Shown here in pieces: positions 45,563-55,862 of a stretch of 64,000 nt of DNA. The stretch comes from Dactylorhiza incarnata. Lineage: Eukaryota > Streptophyta > Magnoliopsida > Asparagales > Orchidaceae. The notes below the pieces were generated by a model, which was given only the letters and a program-made list of their open reading frames with translations, ran no database searches and had not been told where the DNA came from. The stretch is from assembly GCA_033032865.1 (NCBI GenBank), contig JAWHQI010000019.1:16720001-16784000 (forward strand). The letters run 5' to 3'. How positions within the stretch are numbered: position 1 is the stretch's first letter; every line of letters begins with the position of its first letter. The position numbers and the translations under genes are program-made.

Positions 45563-47568
45563 ATGGCACAAATGAAAGATTATTCTTCCACCAGACCACC
45601 AATTTGCAACCTTGAAAAGTTTGCACTTTGGAAAACAGAATCAGAATTTATTTAAACTCTATTGATGATGAATTGTTTAATGTTATCTTGACAGGTCCCC
45701 CCAAGCCATTCAGAAAGGACTCAAGTGGAAAAGTGACTAAAACACTTGCTCCAAAAGCTGAGTGGACAGAGGAAGAAAAGAAAGCCCAAGGATATGATGC
45801 CAAGGCTATGAATATCATAGTCTCAACCCTCTCAGATGAAATCTTCCAAAAGATTGCTGATTGTTAGTCAGCTAAGGAAGTATGGGAAGCTCTCACCAAA
45901 ATGGTAGAGGGAAGTGCTGATGAGAAAAAGGACATAAAGGCACTACTCATCTCTCAATATGAAAACTTTCAGAAGAAAGAAGGTGAAAGTGTTGCTGACA
46001 TGTATGCCAGATTCAGCCTCATAGTGAATGAGTTGAGAACACTTGAAAAGGATATATCTCTCACTGAGATAAATGACAAACTGCTAACTTACTTCCCTAG
46101 CTCTTGGGATTCAAGAATCTGGCCAATTAGAGACTCCAGAAGTAAAACAGAAATCTCAACAGATGTCCTGTTGGGCAAATTAAAATCTTATGAACATCTG
46201 TTAAAAACAAGAGCTGAGAAAGAAGAGAAATAAAAGGCTCCTTCACTCTCAAAAGAAAAGAGTATTGCATTGAAGGCTGTTGAAGGTGAACCCTCTACAA
46301 GTGATGAGGAGCTGATCAGCCTACTAGCCAGAAGGTTCAAGAAGTGGATCAAAACAGAAGGATCCAGAGGAAGAGACTCAAAAATTAGGTATAATAAAAC
46401 ACCTACTAAAGAGATTATATGTTACTCTTGCAGGAAACCTGGACATATTGCACCTGAATGTCCTAAGGAGATCAGCAAAAAGAAAGATCTGAAAAGAACA
46501 GATCTACAGAAGAAAAAGAAGAAAGAGAAAGGTCTCATTGCTCAATCAGGGAGTGATTCAAAATCTGAAGAAAGCACCTCATCTGACAATGATCAAGAAG
46601 AGGCCAAGCTGGAGGAAACCTGTTTGATGGCCACTGAGAAGCCTAATGATACATCTATGGTAAATATACCTGATGATATAGATTTCTCTTCCACTGATTT
46701 CAAAAATAATTTCAAAGAATTCTGTTTAAATCTAATCAAATCTGAAAAAGAAATTAAAGAACTAAGAAATGAATTAAACAATCTCAAACAAGTAAATACA
46801 CAGTATAATAACTATGAGCTTAGCCTAAAGGAATTAGACAAAATCTATACAGAAAATCTAACACTGAAAAATGAGCTAGCAAAGGCAAAGGTCTTTGAAG
46901 ACTCTCTAAATGGGAGAAGTCAGAAGCTCAAGAACATCTCTAGAAATCTTACTGAAAGACTTAGACAACTAGAAGATAATACTGACTTAGAACCAAAAAC
47001 TCAATCACCTAGGAAATCTGTTTGGAGACATCCCATTCACTTCACTAGGGAAGGACATTTGACAGGAGAAAGATCACAGGAAAATCCAGAAACAACCATT
47101 GTCTTTAATAAAACTAATCCCATTATATATGAAGGAATCCTGGGAAGATATCTTCAGAAAAAATTTAAACTTGCTTCAAATACTTATCAACGTGCGTCGA
47201 CTTCTAATAGACGCATACACCAAAGTGCATCGACTCCTACCCGACGCAACCTCTCTAATGCTTCGACTGAAAGTATATGCAGAATGGAGAAAGCGTCGAC
47301 TTCATATCGACGCAACCATAAACCTACATCGAATACATATCGACGCAACCAATCAGACAGACATCTCTCCTCTACCAAACAGCTGTCTCAATCCATCTCC
47401 TTTTACTATGACCACTACTTCTGTAACATCACCAAAGAAAATTGGTATGATAAACCAATGCCTCTAAAGGAGGAAGGATATTCAGAAAAACCCACTCACT
47501 CTTTTATTAAATTTTACACTAATGGGAGAAAGGGACCCCAGCTCAGCAGGGTTCAAACTAATGTTTAA
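45563..47568 (+). pseudogene. gag: Copia-B gag with dyad-encoded tandem repeat
   Basis: ATG 45563 opens MAQMKDYSSTRPP, much like Copia-C gag. A frameshift near 45640 and two in-frame stops (45865 and 46231) are the only lesions. After the capsid region comes one CCHC knuckle (CYSCRKPGHIAPEC, about 46420-46461), an acidic Ser-rich stretch, a coiled coil (about 46700-46970), then the 11-residue tandem repeat at 47194-47358. It ends at TAA 47566, just before pol, which is in another frame. Confidence 0.9.
47194..47358 (+). repeat. 33-bp coding tandem repeat carrying the family dyad
   Basis: Five units of 33 bp (11 codons) encode ASTSNRRIHQS-like peptides. Four of them carry a 21-bp dyad of the LTR type (starts 47194, 47227, 47293, 47326; spacing 33, 66, 33). 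The third unit has lost the dyad and the RR pair. Confidence 0.85.
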
Positions 47569-47576
47569 AATTTTAT

Positions 47577-50500
47577 GTGCAGATATATCACATCTCCAGG
47601 CTGGTGTGGTACTTGGACAGTGGATGCTCCATGCACATGACAAGATGCAAAAACCTGTTAATCAACTTTGAGGATAGACTTGGACCATCAGTAACTTTTG
47701 GAGACTCTAGCTGTGGCCAAACCAAGGGCTTTGGAGATTTCAAAGAAGGGAAAGTCACCTTCAAGAATGTGGCAGTAGTCAAAGAACTGAAGCACAATCT
47801 GATAAGTATAAGTCAGATATGTGAAAATGGTAAGTATGAGGTAAAATTCACCACACTATTCTGCCATATTATTGATATCAAGACTGGTGCCACACTCAAT
47901 GGAATTAGAAAAGGAAAAGTATATGCAGTGGACTTTAGCTCCTCACCCACAGAAGTCTGTTTATTCAACAATATTATTGATAAAAGTGAATTATGGCATA
48001 GGAGAATAGGTCATCTAAACTACAAAACAATTAGTAAACTAGCAAAGAATAACCTAGTCAGAGGCTTACCAAAGGGTAGGTACTCTAAGGATTCTCCATG
48101 CAGACCTTGCCAACTAGGAAAACAAACCAAATCATCCTTCAAACCAATTGGTAAGGATGACTCTCCCAGGGTCCTTTACTTACTACACATGGATCTCTTT
48201 GGTCCCATATCCACTCAGAGCTTAGGTGGAAAATCTTATACCCTAGTCATTGTGGATGACTATTCCAGATTAAGCTGGGTATTCTTTCTAAGGGCTAAGT
48301 CTGAAACCCACAAGACTTTCTCAAGATTCATAAAACAAATTCAATCTGAACTCAATAGTCAGGTTTCCATAATCAGAAGTGATCATGGGACTGAATTTGA
48401 AAATCAGTTTATTAGTAGTTTCTGTAAAGATATAGGTATCAAACAAAGTTTTTCAGCCCCTAGAACCCCCCAGCAAAATGGAGTTGCTGAAAGAAAGAAT
48501 AGAACTTTAATAGAATCAGGAAGGACCTTTCTAGTAGATTCAGGTTTACCAAAAACTTTCTGGGCTGAAGCAGTGAACACTTCCCACTATGTTCTAAATA
48601 GAAGCTTAATACATAAAACTAAATCAAAAAGTCCATATGAGCTCCTGAAAGGAAAAACACCCATAGTTAAATATTTTAAGATCTTTGGATGTGCTTGTTT
48701 TATCCTAAATAATGGAAAAGATCATCTTGCCAAGTTTGACAAGAAATCTGATGATGGAATATTTCTGGGATACTCAGCATCTAGTAAAGCCTATAGGTGT
48801 TATAACAAGATAACTCTTAAAATTGAAGAGTCTATGCACATTATATTTGATGAAACTAACATGCTGTTTAAGGGGGAGGGAACTCCCACCAGCTCTTTTC
48901 CACAGGAAAGCAGCAGCATAGAAACACAGCTTGAACAACTGGTTCTAGAGAACACAGATAATGGAAAAGAAAACAAGATAAAGGAATCAAGTGAGGAATC
49001 TGAACAAGAACATGAAGAAGATTCAGAAAAGAACATTCAAAACTAACTCCCACAAGAGAACATGGTTCAGCAAGGCCAGGTGGACAATGATCCTATCACC
49101 AATGAGGAAGAAGAACATCTGACAAGTCCAGGCAGGACAAGGGTCAATTTGAAAGATCATCCACAAACTCAAGTAATTGGAGACCCCAATACAGGAGTAA
49201 GAAAAAGACATCAGGTCTCCAATGGGATGATGCTCCAATGCTTCCTATCACAAGTTGAACCAAAGAAGTTTGAGGAAGCAAATTGTGATCCTCACTGGAT
49301 TATGGCCATGCAAGAAGAACTAGGCCAATTTGAGAGAAACAAAGTGTGGAACCTAGTTGAAAGACCAAGAAACTACCCTGTGATTGGTACAAAATGGATA
49401 TACAGGAACAAACTAGATTCCACTGGAGTAATTGTCAGGAACAAGGCAAGACTTGTAGCACAAGGATATAGACAAGAAGAAGGGATAGACTACAACCAGA
49501 CCTTTGCTCCAGTAGCCAGATTAGAGGAAATCGGGCTCTTTCTTGCCTATGCAGCCTTCATGAAGATGAAAGTCTACCAAATGGATGTCAAGAGTGCTTT
49601 TCTGAATGGTGATCTTCAAGAAGAGGTATATGTGGAGAAACCACCAGGTTTTGTTAATCCCTCTTCTCCTAACTTTGTTTATAGACATAACAAAGCACTA
49701 TATGGTCTTAAGCAAGAACCTAGAGCTTGGTATGAAACTCTCTCTAATTTCCTTTTAGAAAATTCCTTTGAAAGAGGAAAAGTAGACAAGACACTCTTTA
49801 CTAGAACCCATAAAAAACAACTCCTCGTTGTTCAAATATATGTAGATGACATCATCTTTAGCTCAACTCATCCTAAACTGTGTAAAAGATTTGCTAATCT
49901 AATGCAATCTAAATTTGAAATGAGTAGTATGGGAGAACTCTCATATTTCTTAGGATTACAAGTAAAACAAAGTAGTGAGGGAATCTTCATCTCACAATCC
50001 AAATATACTAAAGAGCTAATCAAAAAGTTTGGTATGGAATCAACATCTACCATGAAAACACCCATGGCAACCAATGCCATTATAGAAAAAGATGATAAAG
50101 GAAAATCAGTAGATCAAAAGACTTATATGGCCATCATAGGATCCCTTCTATATCTAACAGCTAGCAGACATGACATCATGTTTGCCACTTGCATATGTGC
50201 TAGATTTCAGGTTGATCCAAAGGAATCCCATCTAACCTCTTTAAAAAGGATTCTTAGATACCTAAAGGGAACCCCTGAACTAGGTCTATGGTACTCAGCA
50301 GAAACCAACTTTGAATTAATAGGTTTCTCAGATGCAGATTATGCTAGATGTAGGGTTGATAGAAAAAGCACATCTGACACCTGCCAATTCCTAGGTGACA
50401 GATTGATATCATGGTTTAGTAAGAAACAAACCTCAGTCTCAACCTCAACAGCTGAAGCTGAATACATAGCTGCTGGGAGCTGTTGTTCACAAATCCTGTG

Positions 50501-50786
50501 GATGCAAAATCAGCTTCTTGACTACAAATTGGAAATACATAACTCTAAGATCTATTGTGATAGCTCTAGTGCTATATCCATAGCATCCAACCCAGTCCTT
50601 CATAGTAGGACCAAACATATAGAAATTAGACATCACTTCCTTAGAGACAATGTAGAAAAAGGTAAGATAACCCTAGAATATATTCCCACAGACAATCAAA
50701 GAGCAGACATCTTCACAAAACCCTTAGATGAAACTAAGCATAATTATTTCATTAACACCTTAGGAATGCTTGATGGTAGTCTGTAA
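47577..50786 (+). pseudogene. pol: Copia-B pol: protease, integrase, RT, RNase H, one stop
   Basis: It begins near 47577, before [14 protein letters not shown] (protease). Next are LWHRRIGHLNY and CRPCQLGKQTK, the integrase core with [19 protein letters not shown] and [13 protein letters not shown], then RT with [29 protein letters not shown] and an intact YVDDII site. RNase H has [13 protein letters not shown] and [11 protein letters not shown], and the gene ends [10 protein letters not shown] before the stop at 50784. The only interruption is TAA at 49044, and 49062 onward is in the same frame. All catalytic residues I can check are present. The upstream junction TTTTATGTGCAG at about 47569-47582 resembles a splice acceptor. 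Confidence 0.93.
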
Positions 50787-50843
50787 CCACCATTGTTGGG
50801 AAATCTAAAAGAAATCAGGAAATCTAAGACAGTATTTGAAGAT

Positions 50844-51240
50844 GCGTCGAATACATATCGACGCACCGTCGAACCAAACTCGATGCTGGCGTTGCTTTCT
50901 TCCGGGAAAAGTTACGTTGATAACGTATCGACGCACCGTCGAACTTATATCGACGCAGGGCTATGAACACGGCAACAGAACAGTACGTGGACAAATCTCC
51001 ACGGAGCGTCGACTCCATATTGACGCATATGTCGACATCAATTCGACGTAACGTCGACATCTGGTTACAATTAAAATCAAATCCTTACTTCCTCTTTTGA
51101 CGATTGGATTGCCGTGATTTCTGTTTCCTTTCTCGACGTTTCATCTTCTTTAAATAATACCTCCTATTTCATAACATATACTCTCCTCAACCGCCAAAAC
51201 TTTGTCTTCTACCTCTCTCTCTCTCTCTCTCTCTGCATCA
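50844..51240 (+). promoter_or_regulatory. Copia-B extra-gene promoter: dyad cluster, TATA-like box, CT tract
   Basis: A GCGTCGA-N7-TCGACGC dyad lies at 50844-50864, further units at about 50927-50955, one at 51006-51026 with a single change, and GTCGAC words to 51058. TTTAAATA at 51149-51156 is a TATA-like box, followed by a CT repeat (51213-51233) just before the ATG at 51241. The order is the same as in the LTR and in Copia-A. Confidence 0.72.
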
Positions 51241-53080
51241 ATGGCACCAACCTCTGGTCAATTGGCCCTCATCAAAGAGATGAACGATGCTCTCGAACAC
51301 CTCGTAAATGACTTCCAGATTCGACTGAATCACTTCGCCAACGAATGTGCTGCCATGATCAACACCAGTGCAGCTAAACTGGCAACCCTCTCTGCTTCTC
51401 TTCCTGAGCTTCATGCTCTCATTCAAGAATGGCCTCTGCCGCCAGAAAGGTTTAAATCCTTTATGCAGGATATAAACCAGGGGGATAATGGCTCCAGAAA
51501 CCCACCTTGCCAGGTTCTCTATCTCTATTAAAAGCTCAGGATTAATTTCCTATTCAACTCTAAACATTATCTCTAAAGAATTACACCAACCTCTTTTCTT
51601 ATAATAGGCTCCAATCCTCTCCAATCACTCTGACTACACATTCAACAAATACTTTGGAGAGAACTCCTCTTATCACACTGAAGGAGATCATGCTGTGGAT
51701 TCATCATTTAGAACTGATGCCCCATATACTCAGGGGGAGCTTCCTGTGGTAAAGAACTCAGGAGTTCAGGGGGAGGAAGAAGCAGCCACCTCTGATGACT
51801 GGAAAGGACAGATGTGGACTGATGCACCCCTATGTGAAGAAGAATTTCAGCATCACTCTCCTGGCTTCTCTGCCAGTTACATCAAACTGAAGACACCTCT
51901 ACTTGAGGACATCCCTTCAGAAGAGCCTAGAAGAGACAAAACTGCCTCAGCAGAGATTACTCTACCAGAGGTCATTCTGCCTTCTATTGCAGAACAAACT
52001 CTTTTTCTTGAGAAAGTTCCTTCTCCACCTAAAGAGAAAACTCCATCTCCCTCTCCTTCTCTACCTCTACCTCCACCTCAACTTCCTTCTCTACCATCAT
52101 CTCCACCTCTACCTCTACCTCAACCTCAACCTTCTTCAATACCTCCACTGCTACCTTTACCTCCTCCAATAGCAAAACTCACTAAGCAGATTCTACCTAG
52201 GAAAAGTCCAGAAGGACAAATGAAAAGGAAAAGAGAAGCCATCCCTCACTGGCAAAACTTCTCCAAAGAAGAAAGGAAAGAGTATGCTAAAGAAAAGAAG
52301 TATAGAAAAGCCTGTGAGGAGATAAAAAGGTTTGAAAAAATGCCTGTCAGCATTCCTACCAGCCCTGTAAAGGAATACCATGACCCTGACATGGAAAAGA
52401 GGCATGAGGAAATTAGAGAAAGAGAGCTGTATGAATATGAAGCAGCTAGGAAGGAAGTAGAAGATAAGAGGAATGACTGGATGGAAAAGATCAACAGGGG
52501 AATGACCAAGGAACAAATTCTTGCTGAATCTTCTGTCAAAATTCCAAAGAAGTTGTTTGATATTGAAGCTTATCAAAAGAAAAACCCTCAGGCAGGGGTC
52601 ATCCTAGAGAAAGGCCAAAAGCACAAGAGGGGTGTAGGTTGTACAGAAGATACTTACATTCCCTACAAGAAGCCCAACAGACCTGTAAAATTAGACAAGT
52701 GGCATGCCTCACCCTGGAAAGGGAAAGGAAAAATGGCTGAGATTCCTGAGAAGCAGCAATCAGAAAAGAAAACAAAATATAGGCCCAAGGTTGATAGCAA
52801 GGGACCACCTGAGATCAAGCCTACTGAAAAGAAAATTCAAAACATTACAATTGAGATGATTGATGAAAAGGCAGCAATCATCATCAGCAAAGGCTACTCC
52901 ATAAATGACACTATCCCTGATGGAGATAAACTCTTGGAAAAACTGCATACAATCATCAGGAATGTCCAGGAACGACCTGATAGAGCCAGGGGCTACATTT
53001 TTGATGCTATTGAAAACTTATCTAGGAAACTTTATTCTGCTTTTGTCAACTTCATGTACAAAAAGAAGTTTCTGGTTTAA
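51241..53080 (+). CDS. Copia-B extra gene downstream of pol, one intron, intact
   Basis: ATG 51241 opens MAPTSGQLAL. Exon 1 ends CAG at 51513. A 94-bp intron (51514-51607, GTTCTC to ATAATAG) joins it in phase 0 to exon 2 (51608-53080), giving about 580 residues with no stop. The weak GTTCTC donor makes the exact start of the intron less sure. The N-terminus is helical. A Pro-rich tract (about residues 210-255) follows, then Lys/Glu-rich helices (FSKEERKEYAKEKKYRKACE) similar to the Copia-C gene, and a basic tail ending FMYKKKFLV. There is no signal peptide or membrane segment. The two AGGGGGAG-like runs at about 51732-51772 echo the polypurine tract. Function is unknown; a nuclear regulator is my inference. 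Confidence 0.68.
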
Positions 53081-53224
53081 TTCTTTTGAAAGATAAATGC
53101 TTGTCATATGCTTTCTCTTTCTAATTTCTCTTCTGATTGTTTGACATATTTCTGTTCTATATAATTGCCTTGCTGAGTTGATTAAATGCTAGTACAATTT
53201 CCCTCTAAATAGGGTTAAGACAAA

Positions 53225-53235
53225 TAGGGGGAGAT
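53225..53235 (+). promoter_or_regulatory. Copia-B polypurine tract
   Basis: AGGGGGAGAT directly precedes TGTTGG of the 3' LTR, the plus-strand primer. Bases 53081-53224 hold no gene. Confidence 0.92.
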
Positions 53236-54564
53236 TGTTGGGAAAATGATTTCTCTAAACCCCTGAAAATGAGTTGAATATGAATTCCAAGAAAGGAAAA
53301 TCAAGGTAAGTAAATATGCGTCGAATAGTATTCGACGCAACGTCGAAATAAAGTCGACGTTTCTATCAGAATGAGTCAAAGTAGCTCCAAGCAGAATTCG
53401 ATGTATCCTATGTCGACGTAGCTCTGACTTCTAGTCGACGTATCTTGAGAAGTCGACGCACCCTAGTCGACGCACCTTCCTTATTCTCCTCTCGACATTC
53501 TTCCAGGACGAATTCGACGCCTGCGTCGAATAGTAATCGACGCACGTCGATTTCTATGATTAATTCAAAAATCGCCAGATCTCTTTCCTTCTTTCATAGA
53601 TCTGATTTATATGGAATCAAATTATTCTTTATAGCCGTTCTGAATTATTCTTTTCCTCTAATGATTTCTTGGCTAATTTGATTAAATCCATTATGGACAC
53701 TATTTGAAATCAGAATGAATACTTTCCTTCTATGGATATAATTGTTATTGAAATTTCTCCTTCTTTCTAATACTCTGCCTGCTAATTGATTACTCTCCTA
53801 TAGTGTTATTTTAATGAACAGAGCTATAAATAACAAGGTGGTCGGCAGAGAGCAACAAGAAGTGATCCGCCATTTTACATTTGAAAAAGAGGAAAAGCTC
53901 CCAAGTGAAAAGAGAAAATTGAGAAATAGTGTTGCAGCAAAGAACAAGCTTCCTTCTCCTTCTCACTCTGAAGCCATACTACTGCAAACTCTGATAGCTC
54001 TCACAAAAGAGAGAAAAGGGCTACAATCTCCTTCTCACTATAGAAGAGAGATTTCATTCACTACTTCTTGTGCTTCCAATCTTCTTGCTAGGAAGAAGAT
54101 TCCTTCTTGTCTTTATATTATCTCTCTTTCTTCTTTACCTTTATTTTCACATATTGTAAAAGAGTTTTTAGAATCTCTCTTCAAAAAATTCAGTTGTACT
54201 GGTTCTAAGAGTCTCTTTTTCAAAAGACTCAGTTGGTTCTAAGAGTCTCCTTGTCAAAAGACTCAGGGTGGTTTTAAGAGTCTCCCTATCAAAAGACTCA
54301 GTGCAAGATAGTGAATTTCCTACCAAGGGGGGTAGAAGAGTGGACTACCCAAAGTTTGGGGAACCACTATATTTCTTTGTGTTGTGCTGTGATTTCTTTT
54401 CTTGCATTTATTTTCTTTACTTGTTTAATTCTTGTTGGTGTGTGGGAAGCCTTAATCTGTGATCACCACATATAAATATATATAATTGCACAAAATATTT
54501 TAAATCTCTATTCACCCCCCCCCCCCCTCTAGAGAATTCTAGTGAGGTTAACTGTGCACTTTCA
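53236..54564 (+). repeat. Copia-B 3' LTR
   Basis: This LTR of 1329 bp pairs with 44141-45462 and differs at only a few scattered sites. The C tract is 13 against 7. Confidence 0.95.
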
Positions 54565-54579
54565 TATATACTTTAGCAA

Positions 54580-54592
54580 AATGGGGGGAGAT
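54580..54592 (+). promoter_or_regulatory. Copia-A polypurine tract
   Basis: ATGGGGGGAGAT lies directly before TGTTGGCAAAATG of the Copia-A 3' LTR. Confidence 0.9.
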
Positions 54593-55862
54593 TGTTGGCA
54601 AAATGACCCTCAATGTTCCATTGATTTGAAGAAGCTTCACACTCAATGCTAAGTGCAAGTTGTATTTGATAAACCCCATTCTGTTTCATGACCATGCAGG
54701 GTTAGGTCATACCATGGTGTGATGTTTGTTCAGTAGGTTTACTGTCAAAATTGCTGAGATAAGCTCTCAGTCTCAGCTGAACCACTGAGATAAGGCTAGG
54801 AGCCGCTGAGAAGGTGTCTGGGCCTGCTGAGCTGCAGATAGAAGAAAACTGTTAAGACAACTGTCTGTCTTAACGGATCTGCTGGGACGTGACAGAAGTA
54901 GCCGCTGAGGCAACAAGCCATCTCAGCCCCACCACTGGGACATATTCAAAATGATCTGGCGGGTTCTACTTTTGGCGCAAGTTACAGAAAGGCTTCTTAG
55001 GGTCCACCAATCATTCCCATACCTATTAGAAGGACAGCTAACAGCCGTTGAAGATCATTGGAGTATAAAAGAATAAGTTAGGGCTTTCTAAAGGACTCTT
55101 CCGACATTTTACTCTCCAGCACACAAAATAAGAACAAGATTATTGTTCCATTGTCGGCAACCAAGAAGCTTTCACTTCCTGATTACCTGAGGCTGCAAGG
55201 AGAGAAGAGATTGCTCCTGTTGTTCAACTCAAGAAAGAGATAGCTGATCCAATCCAACATCTGAAGGAAATGATCAAGAAGAATCAGGTTGGGGCATTCC
55301 TACTCCTCCCTGGTTCAAGACTGCAACAGCAGTTGTTCAGAAGTAGAAGACCACCTCTTTTATCTTCTGATTGTAATACCATCATATTACTTATGTAGGA
55401 ACTTAATTGTTCTGAGTTTATAGGGAATCTTTGCCTAAGGGTGTAGGGCTGTTCGGCCTAAAATGTAGAGCTGAGTGGTCAGCTTGAGTGTAGGATCATT
55501 GTGTGATCTGAGGTAGGGCTGTTGAGACTGAGGTAGGGATGTTGAGCCTGAGGTAGGGTTGTTGAGCCTGAGGTAGGGTCTGGGAAAACCTGGGAGATTC
55601 TGAGGGATCTATTTTTTAGGCTCTTGGAGCTGAGTTTGGAGAAGTTAGCCTTTTCTAACTCATTGTTAGAATGGTGAAGGGGAAAGAGGACTACTCAAGA
55701 ACCCCTATCTTGAGGAACCTCTATAAATCTTTATGTGTTTTCTGTGCTTGATACTTTACTAACCTAAAATCACTAAACAGCTAGCCTAAAATAAAGAAAT
55801 CTATTCACCCCCCCCCCCCCCCAACTCTAGGTGACTAAGACTATATCCTAAATAAACTATCA
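54593..55862 (+). repeat. Copia-A 3' LTR
   Basis: This LTR of 1270 bp pairs with 27274-28507 and has many C-to-T and G-to-A differences. The C tract is 15 against 7. It is followed by ATAAT and the Gypsy-1 LTR. Confidence 0.93.

Larger units (their letters stand above)
44141..54564 (+). mobile_element. Copia-B: near-intact Sirevirus-like Copia element with extra gene
   Basis: LTRs are 44141-45462 and 53236-54564. The flanks TATGT (44136-44140) and TATAT (54565-54569) give a target duplication with one change. It has primer site, gag, pol, dyad cluster, extra gene and polypurine tract, 10.4 kb in all. The LTRs are very similar, and pol and the extra gene are almost free of lesions, so it is among the youngest insertions here. 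Confidence 0.95.
27274..55862 (+). mobile_element. Copia-A: Copia element with extra gene, split by Gypsy-N and Copia-B
   Basis: LTRs are 27274-28507 and 54593-55862, with a perfect target duplication ATAAT (27269-27273 and 55863-55867) in the Gypsy-1 LTR. Internal order is primer site, gag, pol (split at 33152/39092), dyad cluster and TATA, extra gene with introns, and polypurine tract 54580-54592. Removing Gypsy-N and Copia-B leaves about 12 kb. The LTR pair looks more diverged than those of the nested Copia-B, as expected for the older host element. Confidence 0.93.
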
